Counted from the stretch's first letter, positions 26,065 to 35,095 are shown. The stretch is 64,000 nucleotides of DNA from Sphingobacterium sp. UBA2700 (GCA_002354335.1 DELI01000019.1:201946-265945); one strand, 5' to 3'. Notes: a model not told the origin generated them from the sequence alone. Made by a program: numbers and translations.

Positions 26065-27108
26065 TCAATTTATAATTTCCTTAATTAGGTAAAGAATAAC
26101 AGGAAAATGGTCGGAGTAGCCGTTTTGAAACATATTACCTGAAAACGTCCTGAATGGATAGCCCTTATAGCGACCTTCCTTACTGATTAAAAAATCAGGA
26201 TTAAAGATCTCCGACTTCCAAAACCTCAACTTCCCTCTATCTGCATTGAGCAAGGGTGATGAGATGATCAATTGATCAAACAAATTCCATTTACCCAAAT
26301 ATCCTAAAGTCCCTATGCCTCTTTGATAGAAGCCGTACATAGTATTGAATAGCCCGCCCTCGATTACATCCTGTTTTTTCACTCGAGCTCCCAATTCTTT
26401 CGTCAAACTCTTATCTACTGGGTCATCATTGAAATCACCCATGATGATGATCTTAGCATCTGGACTTATACGCTGCAACGAATCTACACTGGATTTTAAA
26501 ATAGTGGCAGCATGCCCTCTAAGTTTCCATGAGTCTGCTGTAAACCGAGATGGCCAATGGTTCACATAGACATAGATTGTCTCTTCCGACAGTCTTCCTT
26601 TCACAAAGAGTATATCCCTAGTTACATAAGTAGCTTTTTCAGGCATCTTGAAAAGAATTGCTCTAGACTCTAACAGCTCGAACTGTCTGGCATCATAGAG
26701 CATCGCCACATCTATCCCCCTACGATCTGGAGAATCAAAATGTACAATTTGATAGTTATTTTCACGAATCCCTGGGTCAGCAACTAGATCTTGTAAAACC
26801 CTCTTATTTTCGATTTCACATACTCCTATAAGAGCTGGTCCTGACGGACTATATTGTTTGCCTAGTTGAGATAACACATGCCCTAACCTTCGTATTTTCT
26901 TGGCATACTTTTCTTCCGTCCATTGCAATGGCCCCATGGGTGTAAATTCAGCGTCATTCCCAGACGTGTCTGCAAAGGCATCAAAAAGATTCTCCAAATT
27001 ATAAAAAGCGAGAGGGAAAACTTGGAACTGCTTCTTCTGGGCAAAGGCAGAAGTTACCAGCTGGACATAAAGCAATAAAAACAGCTTGACAATAAATAAT
27101 CGCTTCAT
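26065..27108 (-). CDS. Secreted EEP-superfamily nuclease
   Basis: A 347-residue endonuclease/exonuclease/phosphatase-fold protein with a cleavable signal peptide (LFLLLYVQLVTSAFAQ). Catalytic motifs are FYNLENLFDA (Asn), VCEIENKRVLQDL (Glu), RRGIDVAMLYD, VYVNHWPSR (His), IMGDFNDDP (Asp and Asn) and YSDHFPVI (Asp-His). The NLENLFD and NHWPSR signatures are those of the secreted extracellular-nuclease branch of the fold rather than of the sphingomyelinase-like pair at 15118-17179. The ATG overlaps the stop of the DUF5689 gene as ATGA, so the two are translationally coupled. Confidence 0.85.
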   Translation of the reverse strand: MKRLFIVKLFLLLYVQLVTSAFAQKKQFQVFPLAFYNLENLFDAFADTSGNDAEFTPMGPLQWTEEKYAKKIRRLGHVLSQLGKQYSPSGPALIGVCEIENKRVLQDLVADPGIRENNYQIVHFDSPDRRGIDVAMLYDARQFELLESRAILFKMPEKATYVTRDILFVKGRLSEETIYVYVNHWPSRFTADSWKLRGHAATILKSSVDSLQRISPDAKIIIMGDFNDDPVDKSLTKELGARVKKQDVIEGGLFNTMYGFYQRGIGTLGYLGKWNLFDQLIISSPLLNADRGKLRFWKSEIFNPDFLISKEGRYKGYPFRTFSGNMFQNGYSDHFPVILYLIKEIIN

Positions 27109-28469
27109 CAGTGAATTCTTTTACCGCTTAAGACAATAATTTCTTCTTTTTTCTCTATAGCACTCCCGCTTAGTTCAATATTATCTAATCGGAAACCAAT
27201 CTTGTTCGATTGCGAAGACGAAATGAATTCAATAATAAGATTAGAAGATTGCGGCAAGTTTTTCAATTCAATCGTATAATATTTGCCATTGTCTCCCGCC
27301 GCATTAGAAATAACTTTACTCGGAACCACCATCATATTGCCGTTTACTCGAATCTGAATTTGATCAAGATTTGCCGTAGATCCCGCATCAAATAGATTCG
27401 CTGTCAAATCATATTTAAGATTGACAACACCCTTATTAAGGCTGTTGATGCCAGAAATCTTAATGATCGCATCCCTATTTGCCGGTAACCAGATATGTGC
27501 GCCAGTTCCACTTGAGATGCTCCGAATATCAGCGTTTTTACTTGCATCCTCATATTTGACTGGAGCTTTCATATCGAAGTCCGTAAAATCATTAATCTTT
27601 GGTCTGTTGCCCGAGCCGTAACGCTGGTTACCAAACGTCTCCTTAAAGAATATTGCTGAATTCGGCGCGACAGTCTCTTCTTCCGATCCGTCAAAATCAC
27701 CGATATCTGATTTCGTTCTTAAGACCAATTGCCAAGCACCATTAAAACGCCCCAATACACCAAACAATTTCCCTTTTCCTTTCGGTAATGGTTCTCGTGA
27801 GAAATCCGCGTAATTACTCGTCCGAACATCGAGAGTTTTCCCAGACGCATCTTTGATACTCTCATTTGTTGTACGATCGCCGGTAATAAACGCACTCTTT
27901 CCACCATTGACAAAGCGGATATCGTTAAATTCAACAAGCTGATGTAGATATTCTTCTGACATATCTTGAATTGCGATTTTCTTAGCCTCGACATTCTTCA
28001 TGTTGGGCCAGGAATTAGCGAAGGCACGTGTTTGGAAATCGTCCCAACGAATACGGTTTGCTTGTGTGCTGGCCATTCCTAGCTGCAATTCATCGCCGTA
28101 TTTTAACATAAATAAGCCTTTCAAATGCAGGAAAATCTCTTGCCCTACTTGATACGTTCCGTAGATTGCGTTCTGATCGATGCCAATATTCAATCCCGCG
28201 GTCTCATCTTGGATATAAATCTGTTTATAGATATTGCCAGATTCATCATTTCCTACGACGATACCTCTAATGATGAACTCATCCGTAACTTCCGTCGGGG
28301 CAGTAATATTCTTAAATTGTGTCTTTAGCTGTTTAATACTGATATTGTTCAGCTTTCCAGTGTATTTAGGTTCTGTTAAAGGTGGCGGAGAATAATCACG
28401 CTCACAAGCAGCAATACACAAAGCCACTAACAGCAATAATAGGATATGTATCTTCTTCATCATTTTCAT
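27108..28469 (-). CDS. DUF5689 surface lipoprotein with C-terminal beta-sandwich module
   Basis: A 453-residue lipoprotein: signal peptide with lipobox LCIAAC, then a DUF5689-type OB-like domain (about residues 40-240; SIKQLKTQF, FIIRGIVVGNDESGNIYKQ, IYIQDETAGL, GQEIFLHLKGL, LQLGM), then a carbohydrate-binding-like beta-sandwich (about residues 270-440). The C-terminal module is homologous to that of the fimbrillin protein at 31310: both have an FxExFG opening, HxWxPANR in the middle and a GxRxDNIxxxG ending. Proteins with DUF5689 domains are outer-surface components in Bacteroidota. Three bases separate it from the TonB-dependent receptor upstream, and it overlaps the nuclease gene downstream, so a complex on the cell surface is likely. 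Confidence 0.8.
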   Translation of the reverse strand: MKMMKKIHILLLLLVALCIAACERDYSPPPLTEPKYTGKLNNISIKQLKTQFKNITAPTEVTDEFIIRGIVVGNDESGNIYKQIYIQDETAGLNIGIDQNAIYGTYQVGQEIFLHLKGLFMLKYGDELQLGMASTQANRIRWDDFQTRAFANSWPNMKNVEAKKIAIQDMSEEYLHQLVEFNDIRFVNGGKSAFITGDRTTNESIKDASGKTLDVRTSNYADFSREPLPKGKGKLFGVLGRFNGAWQLVLRTKSDIGDFDGSEEETVAPNSAIFFKETFGNQRYGSGNRPKINDFTDFDMKAPVKYEDASKNADIRSISSGTGAHIWLPANRDAIIKISGINSLNKGVVNLKYDLTANLFDAGSTANLDQIQIRVNGNMMVVPSKVISNAAGDNGKYYTIELKNLPQSSNLIIEFISSSQSNKIGFRLDNIELSGSAIEKKEEIIVLSGKRIH

Positions 28470-28472
28470 CTT

Positions 28473-31226
28473 TTAGAATCTATAACTCGTGTTCAAAAAC
28501 ACATTTAAACCCTGCATGTAAAAGTATCTTGGCGCGAATTGATTTGGCCACTTGGTGCTTAGTCTTCCCTGTTCAAACCCTCCAGTACGAATGCTTTTAT
28601 CATTCATAAAATTGACGATAGAGAAATTAACGCTTAACGACTTTCTATTCTTCAGGTAGAGCAACTTGCCAATGGACCCATCAAAGGTAATAGCGTCCGT
28701 TAAGCGCTCTTGCGCACTTAGTTGTAGGTATGCCTTATAATTCTGTGGATCGTTAGGATTTATGTTCGCATAATTGGAAGCAATACGGCGTAGGGGTGCC
28801 GCCGACAAATACATCCTACCTGCATAATTACCGCTAATCTCGAAAAACCAAAAATCATAAAAATAACGTGCCGCCAATATTCCAGCAAACTGTGGCGTCC
28901 CTGACACATACACATTTTTTAAATACACCTTTTCCTGCACATTCACCAATTTTCCATTTTCCGAATTCATAGTCCCCATGGGATTGCCAGAATAATAATA
29001 TTCTCCCAAATTCAAAATCGCATCAATGCTCCAATGTCGGTCGGGTGTAAATGTTGCAGCGCCTTCTACGCCACGGTGTACCTTCGATACGCCCGATAAC
29101 TGGTGGAAGACAAAGGTTCGCTCCGAATCATGGTAGTATTGCGTTCGCTCAACTTGGTCGTTAAAATTTGTCTGGAAAAAACTAATTCGTCCGGCTATTT
29201 TCGGAGTCGAGAAGATATAATTTAAATCACTTTGAAAAATTCGAGCGCTTTTCAGGTTTAATGCGGTTTGATCGGTCGACCGGGACATAATATACGCTCG
29301 GTCTGGAACGGGAGCCTCTGTGAGCAAGCCCAGATTCATCGATAGAAAATGGCGGCCGGAAAACTTGTAATTTATCCCCCCTTTTAAAGCGAAATCAAAA
29401 AACTGATGCTTCCGACCCTTACCATAAGAAGAATTGGGGAATCGTCCATTTTTCATCCTTCCGCTTCGTCGAAAATCGGTATACGAGAACTTACTTCCAT
29501 AATAAAAATCAAAAGACTTTGTTTTATGCTGATTATTAAACCAGATACTCGCCGATTGGATACCGATCTCAAAGTCATATCCAAAGATGTCACCAACATA
29601 AACCTTACGATCTGGGAATACTAAATCATTCTGCTTTCGCGTTTCGAAATCTGCATACTCTTTCTCGCGTTCGGCAAACTTGTCATAGTCCGTCACAAAG
29701 TCTGCTCCCAAAAGATCATTAACAGTTTTATACTGAAATGAAGTCGATTTTCTAGCCTCCACTCCCGCGGTAATAGACATATTATTATCGTAAAGTTTAT
29801 GAAAATTAGCGTTCATGGTACCCTCTAATAGATCAAAATGCCTACGTTCGACCATATACAGGGCTTCTCCGCCATATTTTCTCCGATGTTCCGGGTTTCT
29901 GTTCTGTGCATAGAGATCATCCCAATCAATTTGTGTGGTTCGCGAATCCCCGGAAGTCCACCTATTCGTCAAACCACTAATATCTAAGGAAGCACGCGTA
30001 CTGTCCAACAGTTGGTAGGACGGTAGTTTCCGGTAATAATCAGGACGGGGATCCATCGCGTCATACCAATTCAAGGCTGAATTGCTATAACGGCCATAAT
30101 GCAGCATCGCCCCACTGCTCAAGGAAGTTCGATCATCCACACGCCACACATGTGATAAAATTACAGTGGGATCATAAGCTTTTACAATTCTTGAATTCCG
30201 GACTTTCCCATTTTGATAACCCCAATTCGGGTTGTAGAGATTATTCTTTGTTAGATCGTAGGCTTCCTGAAATGACGAACCTTGTTGCCCTCGGACGACC
30301 GGTGAGCCATAGGTGACAAGAGCGATGGAATGCCTTCCTTCATCCCATTGTCTTTCGACAGAGAGCGCATAAGAGACATTTTCGTAAGACGTTCCTTCAA
30401 TATATCCACGGTCGGAAAATCGTCCACCCAAAGCGCCGACAAAAGCCCAGCCCCGATCAGACATCCCTGTCGCATAGCTTAAAATACTACGCGCATAATA
30501 ATTCCTGTTTGTATAAGACAGTGTAACCCTAGCACCGGGAGCATAAGATCCTGCCCGCATATTGATATTTTCAGACCCACCAATAGATCCGAAGGTGAAA
30601 GTGCCAGCATTATTGTAATTGACCACATCACCGTTACGCGTTAGGTCATTCAATGCACCAATGGATGCGTAATTAAAAACTCGACGGTATTGGTCATTCG
30701 CCAATACCCCATTGATAAAAGTCTGCTCGTAGATCGGGTCATAACCGCGAACACGATATCGAAATGGAGATAATTTAAAACCAACCTTATTTAGGTAAAT
30801 GTCATTTGATAAAATAACGGAGGACTGAACCTCCTGATTAGAGATATCCGCTTCGCCAAGCACATCTTCATCAATCACCCCTAACAGCATTTGATAATCC
30901 ACTTTCGGTTCAGGAACAAGTTCGATTGTATCCAAGCGCAAAGTCTCGCCCTCCTGAATAATCAAGTTCATTTGAAAAGGCCGATAACCCGCCGCTCGGA
31001 TGCTGAGTTGTTCCGATCCTGCATCTAAGTTGACAAACAGGAACTGTCCCTGCTCATTACTGATTGTTGATTGCTGATTATTCGTTAGGTCGATCTGTAT
31101 CCCAACTAATGGTGCTTGCGTTCCGGCTTCCAAAACAACAGCACGGAGTTGTGCTTTCTCTTGAGCAATAAGTAGTATGCTGCTTTCAAAGAGAAAGAAT
31201 ATGATAATAAGTAGCGTTCTACACAT
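28473..31226 (-). CDS. TonB-dependent receptor without SusD partner
   Basis: A 917-residue outer-membrane receptor from the ATG at 31226 (MCRTLLIIIFFLFESSILLIAQ is its signal peptide); a TTG at 31244 extends the frame. After the signal comes a carboxypeptidase-regulatory-like domain (about residues 25-105), then a plug with FRYRVRGYDPIYEQTFINGV and FGSIGGSENINMRAG, and a 22-strand barrel ending in NTSYRF with the terminal aromatic expected for BAM recognition. No SusD gene is adjacent. The neighbours are two surface lipoproteins and two nucleases, so the substrate may be a nucleotide, oligonucleotide or phosphate-containing product rather than a glycan. Confidence 0.88.
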   Translation of the reverse strand: MCRTLLIIIFFLFESSILLIAQEKAQLRAVVLEAGTQAPLVGIQIDLTNNQQSTISNEQGQFLFVNLDAGSEQLSIRAAGYRPFQMNLIIQEGETLRLDTIELVPEPKVDYQMLLGVIDEDVLGEADISNQEVQSSVILSNDIYLNKVGFKLSPFRYRVRGYDPIYEQTFINGVLANDQYRRVFNYASIGALNDLTRNGDVVNYNNAGTFTFGSIGGSENINMRAGSYAPGARVTLSYTNRNYYARSILSYATGMSDRGWAFVGALGGRFSDRGYIEGTSYENVSYALSVERQWDEGRHSIALVTYGSPVVRGQQGSSFQEAYDLTKNNLYNPNWGYQNGKVRNSRIVKAYDPTVILSHVWRVDDRTSLSSGAMLHYGRYSNSALNWYDAMDPRPDYYRKLPSYQLLDSTRASLDISGLTNRWTSGDSRTTQIDWDDLYAQNRNPEHRRKYGGEALYMVERRHFDLLEGTMNANFHKLYDNNMSITAGVEARKSTSFQYKTVNDLLGADFVTDYDKFAEREKEYADFETRKQNDLVFPDRKVYVGDIFGYDFEIGIQSASIWFNNQHKTKSFDFYYGSKFSYTDFRRSGRMKNGRFPNSSYGKGRKHQFFDFALKGGINYKFSGRHFLSMNLGLLTEAPVPDRAYIMSRSTDQTALNLKSARIFQSDLNYIFSTPKIAGRISFFQTNFNDQVERTQYYHDSERTFVFHQLSGVSKVHRGVEGAATFTPDRHWSIDAILNLGEYYYSGNPMGTMNSENGKLVNVQEKVYLKNVYVSGTPQFAGILAARYFYDFWFFEISGNYAGRMYLSAAPLRRIASNYANINPNDPQNYKAYLQLSAQERLTDAITFDGSIGKLLYLKNRKSLSVNFSIVNFMNDKSIRTGGFEQGRLSTKWPNQFAPRYFYMQGLNVFLNTSYRF

Positions 31227-31260
31227 ATACCATTTATTGAACAAATAAAAACTGAAAGAA

Positions 31261-31282
31261 TGAGGCTAGAGAATTAGCCTCA
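31261..31282 (-). terminator. Intra-operon hairpin (attenuator) between fimbrillin and receptor genes
   Basis: A perfect 8-bp stem TGAGGCTA / TAGCCTCA with a 6-base loop lies in the 83-base gap after the fimbrillin gene. On the minus strand it is followed by TTCTTTCAGTTTTT, a broken U-tract. It probably acts as a partial terminator or a 3'-end-protecting stem, giving more message for the two promoter-proximal lipoproteins than for the receptor. Confidence 0.55.
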
Positions 31283-31309
31283 CTCATAGAATCAAACCTG
31301 GTTTTTAAC

Positions 31310-32722
31310 CTATTTTGTTCCGAATATTTTGATGTTATCGATGCGATATCCAGTTTTATTCTCTGCAGCTTGGGCTGAAACCTCTACGGTTAAGTTTGCA
31401 GCGCTTGCAATACCATCGATTGCAACTTCACTAAACTGATTTTGCCCACCTAAAGTTCCACTTGTTGGATAGTTAACCCCATTGATTTTGATCTTCAGAG
31501 CAGAGATATCAGCATTATTTCCATTAGCAGCTTGCTCATAGGTCATTCTCAACTTCGTATAGCCCGCAGCATTGATATTTTCAATCTTCATACCCGTTGT
31601 TCTATTGGCTGGAAACCAAACGTGTGTATCCATAGTTGATGTTTGACGAATATCAGCCCAACTGTCCGTGTACAAATCACTATACTTAACCGTTTTATTT
31701 TTGAAGTCTGTATAGGTTGCAAATCTCCCACGTGGATTTGCTCTAGGTCCTTGTTCACCAAAATCTTCTTCAAAAAACATCTGTTCAACGCCAACCGGAT
31801 CGATAGGTTTAATAGGCTCCTTATCTTTATCTATAACATGTGAACTACCAGGAACGATTATCCAGTCGGTTATTGTTGTCTCACCGATCGAGACAGCTTT
31901 CGTTATTCCTTCTTCCGTACGTAGTTGAATACTGTGGCTGTACTTCATTCCAGATTCCAAAGTCATGTTAGCTGGCAACTTCCATGTAAAGGTATTTCCG
32001 CCCACCGTAAAAACAACATTTTTACTTCCATACGCGCCAGGAATCAATATCGCTTCAACTAAAGTACCAGTAGCACCTGTAGAAACTTTTGCAAGAATAT
32101 TTGCCGGACTATTCGAAGGTGAGAAACTTCCATTCGATAAATCCAATGTCGTTTGTGAGAATATATCCTGATACGCTACGGTCAATCCAGCTAAACTCGA
32201 AACTCCTGGCCCTGCAGTAATGTTCAACTCCACTTTTGATAGCATATGCTTGAAATCAAGTTTCGCTATACCAGAATCTCTGTTATAGCCTGTCGCATTA
32301 TTAGAATATAAAAGATCGATGGCAGACTGATTGCTTTGATTCGAAATATTGACTTCAGCAATACCATTTGAAAGTTGTTCAACATATGGATAATAAGCAA
32401 TAAAGTCTACTGCTCCTTCATTTGGGTAATTGATTATATCGCTTCCTGTTGCGCTGAAATTACCATTCCCACTCGTGACATACTTCTTATTTCCCGCAAT
32501 TACATTGCTAAAACCTGTACCCTGCTTCATAAACACACCTATCGCATCATCCTTGTCCCAAGAATTTCCGGACACGCGAGTGGTACTATTTCCTGCTATG
32601 GTAGATGTAAATTGTACTCCATTTTCCGCCGTCTCTTCTAGATCACGGTAGGCGTCGTTCTTACACGAGCTCCCTAGCAATAAGGCCAAGAAAGCAACGC
32701 TCAATAATTTTTTTGTATTCAT
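31310..32722 (-). CDS. Fimbrillin-family lipoprotein with C-terminal beta-sandwich module
   Basis: A 470-residue lipoprotein (lipobox LLGSSC) with two recognisable parts. Residues about 30-295 are fimbrillin-like: TRVSGNSWDKDDAIGVFM near the start, a DFIAYYPY segment, SAIDLLYSNN and LDFKHMLSKVELNI, all hallmarks of the FimA/Mfa-like fimbrillin fold. Residues about 310-470 form the same beta-sandwich found at the end of the DUF5689 protein. The first part is also found in the neighbouring nuclease fusion. Its role is probably structural or substrate binding at the surface. It may bind the substrate and pass it to the receptor, or form a stalk. Confidence 0.8.
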   Translation of the reverse strand: MNTKKLLSVAFLALLLGSSCKNDAYRDLEETAENGVQFTSTIAGNSTTRVSGNSWDKDDAIGVFMKQGTGFSNVIAGNKKYVTSGNGNFSATGSDIINYPNEGAVDFIAYYPYVEQLSNGIAEVNISNQSNQSAIDLLYSNNATGYNRDSGIAKLDFKHMLSKVELNITAGPGVSSLAGLTVAYQDIFSQTTLDLSNGSFSPSNSPANILAKVSTGATGTLVEAILIPGAYGSKNVVFTVGGNTFTWKLPANMTLESGMKYSHSIQLRTEEGITKAVSIGETTITDWIIVPGSSHVIDKDKEPIKPIDPVGVEQMFFEEDFGEQGPRANPRGRFATYTDFKNKTVKYSDLYTDSWADIRQTSTMDTHVWFPANRTTGMKIENINAAGYTKLRMTYEQAANGNNADISALKIKINGVNYPTSGTLGGQNQFSEVAIDGIASAANLTVEVSAQAAENKTGYRIDNIKIFGTK

Positions 32723-32758
32723 TGAATTAGTATTATGTGTAAAAAAAAAAGTAAAAAT

Positions 32759-34327
32759 TTATCGCCAGATTTGATTGTCTATTGTCCGTTTGATCGAGGG
32801 ATCTAAGCCTGGAAAAAATGTCAAGCCGGTTAACTCCTCGAGGTCCGCCACACTTAAGCGGTGGCTCATAAAGTTATTGTCCGTGGGGAAGTATTTATTA
32901 TCCATCTTGAATCCGATGGAATAGTAATTATCCCCTCTTTTGACCGCCAAAGCCTTATAATAGTACTTCGGCCGTGCTATTCTGTTCTGCCCCCTATCCA
33001 TAACATAGTCAATGGTTTGATCTTCTTTTGTTTGTACCACTGCGCCCGTCACTACATACATCGTATCAACAGCAGCTTGAAAGGTCCAATTGCGTATCTT
33101 CTCCTCCAAATGCATCCAAAGTCCCTGATTCAAGAAAGATTCCTGAGCAGTCATATTCGTATAATAAAAGGTCGTGGCATTTTCAGCGAAGTTCTTCGTG
33201 CGATCAGCGCTGGGGAGTTGATGCCCACGATCCACACCCGGCATACCAAAACCGCTGGAAAGGAAAGGTTGTGTATTTTGAGGAAAAAGCGGGTCATAGC
33301 TCCAAGCATTTGTGCGCCGCTGAGATCCTATATAGTCTCGGCTCAAAGGATAAGCTACCCAATGCGCCAGTCTATTCGTTTTATCATACAACATGGAGAA
33401 GTTTCTTTTTGAACCATCCGGGGTCATACGGAATTTATACTCCAGGTTTGCGGAGGATTCAATCCGTGGAACTTCTAGATAACTGGTCTTCACCTCCGGT
33501 AGCACCTCGCCTCCACGTAACGAAAGCTCATATTGATAACGGTTGCCCGCCAAAAGCCGCAGGTTCATTTCGCCAATGTTCCAGGTATAGGTGCCGCCCT
33601 TCGCATCCTGAACAACCAATTGTGATGTTCGAGGTAATTGCTCGGGAAATAGCATCCACTCCACTGTCGTCTGTTGCTTGCTGTTTTTCGAAACATACCC
33701 CTCAATATCCTTAAGCACATGATACAGACTAAGTTCTTTTGTTGGCAGGTGATAGGTCGCCTTCGTCGGAACCTGCTTCAAAGTTGCTTTGAAACCTGAA
33801 CTTTCCGTATTGCTAAGCGTAATTTGAAGCTTAACCATTATACGCTCGAAAACCAGTGAAATAGGGCTCTGTTGAAATACATGAGCAGAATCGCTCTGTC
33901 CATGTAAAAAGTCAAGCGCAGATTGATCTTGCTGATCTTCTATGTCTAATAACCGCGTGACGACTCGCCCGCGTTGAAAAGGATGAAAAGCTAAAAAACG
34001 AACCTCTTTATTTTCCAGAAATTGAAAGGATTCATTTAGGTCGGCAGGACGTAGATTCCCAGCTCTAGAAGCAATAAACTTTTTATTAAATGCCTGCGGA
34101 AGAATGCTATTGATACTAAACTGATCCGACTCATACATATAGATACTCAATGAGTCTTCAGGATCCCAAACATTTCCAGACACCCTCGTGATATTTTCGC
34201 CCGAGATCCTCGTACTGAACAAAACAGAATTAATCTGCTTTATCTCTGTAGGAACGTTCAATTCTTTCCGACAGGATTGCGTTATAGTTAAAATTAATAT
34301 TAAACAAATGATACCTACTCTTTTCAT
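32759..34327 (-). CDS. Fimbrillin-like/DNA-RNA non-specific endonuclease fusion lipoprotein
   Basis: A 522-residue lipoprotein (lipobox ITQSC). Residues about 30-280 are fimbrillin-like with TRVSGNVWDPEDSLSIYMY, FLAFHPF, SALDFLHGQ and LVFERIMVKLQI, matching the neighbour's hallmarks in order. Residues about 295-515 are a beta-beta-alpha-Me nuclease of the NUC1/Serratia type: GVDRGHQLPSADR contains the catalytic DRGH histidine, and TTFYYTNMTAQ the metal-binding asparagine. Such enzymes cut DNA and RNA without sequence preference. Being tethered by lipid through a fimbrillin spacer, it should hydrolyse nucleic acid at the outer surface. It is the promoter-proximal gene of the six-gene operon. 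Confidence 0.85.
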   Translation of the reverse strand: MKRVGIICLILILTITQSCRKELNVPTEIKQINSVLFSTRISGENITRVSGNVWDPEDSLSIYMYESDQFSINSILPQAFNKKFIASRAGNLRPADLNESFQFLENKEVRFLAFHPFQRGRVVTRLLDIEDQQDQSALDFLHGQSDSAHVFQQSPISLVFERIMVKLQITLSNTESSGFKATLKQVPTKATYHLPTKELSLYHVLKDIEGYVSKNSKQQTTVEWMLFPEQLPRTSQLVVQDAKGGTYTWNIGEMNLRLLAGNRYQYELSLRGGEVLPEVKTSYLEVPRIESSANLEYKFRMTPDGSKRNFSMLYDKTNRLAHWVAYPLSRDYIGSQRRTNAWSYDPLFPQNTQPFLSSGFGMPGVDRGHQLPSADRTKNFAENATTFYYTNMTAQESFLNQGLWMHLEEKIRNWTFQAAVDTMYVVTGAVVQTKEDQTIDYVMDRGQNRIARPKYYYKALAVKRGDNYYSIGFKMDNKYFPTDNNFMSHRLSVADLEELTGLTFFPGLDPSIKRTIDNQIWR

Positions 34328-34561
34328 TTTTAAGCTATTCTCGTTTATAGGTCACTCATACCACCTGCTGTGTTATGAACGCTCGATACTAAATTAAAAA
34401 TGAAATGATAACTATAAATATTTTATCTATTAAGTAATTGTTATTAATCAATAGTTTCGGGTAGACGTTAATTAGGAAAAGAAAATTGTTAGGGTACAAA
34501 AAGAAGGGAAACGCAGAAATATTAGGTTGTATTATCTTAACCTAAAGCGATGAAAAACGAT

Positions 34562-34588
34562 AAAAAAAAATCACTATTTCTAGTGATT
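34562..34588 (-). terminator. Terminator overlapping the msrA stop codon
   Basis: AATCACTA (34569-34576) pairs with TAGTGATT (34581-34588) around a four-base loop; on the minus strand it is followed by a run of nine T residues. The msrA stop TAG lies inside the stem. The rest of the 252-base spacer 34328-34579 holds only AT-rich sequence with the upstream region of the nuclease operon. Confidence 0.75.
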
Positions 34589-35095
34589 CAAACTTTTTAA
34601 GTATTTGCTGAGCTTAGGTGCGATGACGACCTGACAAAAATGATTTTGAGGGTTTTGATTGAAGTAATCATGATGATAAGCTTCTGCCTCCCAAAACTTT
34701 GACGCCGGCTCAACCGCAGTGACAATTGGACTCTCAAAAACTTGCGCCGATTCTAATGCCGCAATAAAATCTATCGCCGCTTGCTTTTGCGCCTCATCGT
34801 GATAGAATACGACAGAACGATATTGCGTTCCTACATCTGCGCCTTGGCGATTTAAAGTTGTAGGATCATGCGTTTTAAAAAACACTTCCAATAGCTTCTG
34901 AAAACTGATTTGAGACTCGTCAAAATCAATTTCAATCACCTCTACGTGGCCCGTCGCTCCGGAGCAAACCTGCTCATAAGTAGGATTTTCGCGCTCTCCG
35001 CCCATATAGCCCGGAAGAACGGAATTGACGCCTGCTGTATTTTGAAAGATTACTTCTGTACACCAAAAGCATCCTCCGCCGAATGTTGCTTTCAT
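34580..35095 (-). CDS. msrA: Peptide methionine sulfoxide reductase A
   Basis: A 171-residue MsrA that reduces the S-epimer of methionine sulfoxide in proteins. The catalytic cysteine is Cys9 in GGGCFWCTEVIF; the GYMGG, GHVEVIEIDFD and YRSVVFYHDE motifs follow in usual order. No MsrB domain is fused and no resolving-cysteine tail of the longer forms is evident. It lies 43 bases downstream of the asparaginase gene, with a good -7 element in the gap, so it may have its own promoter. Confidence 0.95.
   Translation of the reverse strand: MKATFGGGCFWCTEVIFQNTAGVNSVLPGYMGGERENPTYEQVCSGATGHVEVIEIDFDESQISFQKLLEVFFKTHDPTTLNRQGADVGTQYRSVVFYHDEAQKQAAIDFIAALESAQVFESPIVTAVEPASKFWEAEAYHHDYFNQNPQNHFCQVVIAPKLSKYLKSLNH

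Noticed and set aside
32861..33412. Second antisense frame of 183 codons
   Set aside because: Also antisense to the nuclease gene and in another frame; biased composition only.
33028..33714. Long open frame (228 codons) on the plus strand
   Set aside because: It lies antisense to the nuclease fusion gene, whose motifs are unambiguous; the plus-strand product has no recognisable domain or signal.
24917..34327. Toxin-immunity or phage-defence interpretation of the nuclease operon
   Set aside because: All products have export signals or lipoboxes and one is a TonB receptor; no immunity-like gene or delivery domain is present, so a nutrient-acquisition role fits better.
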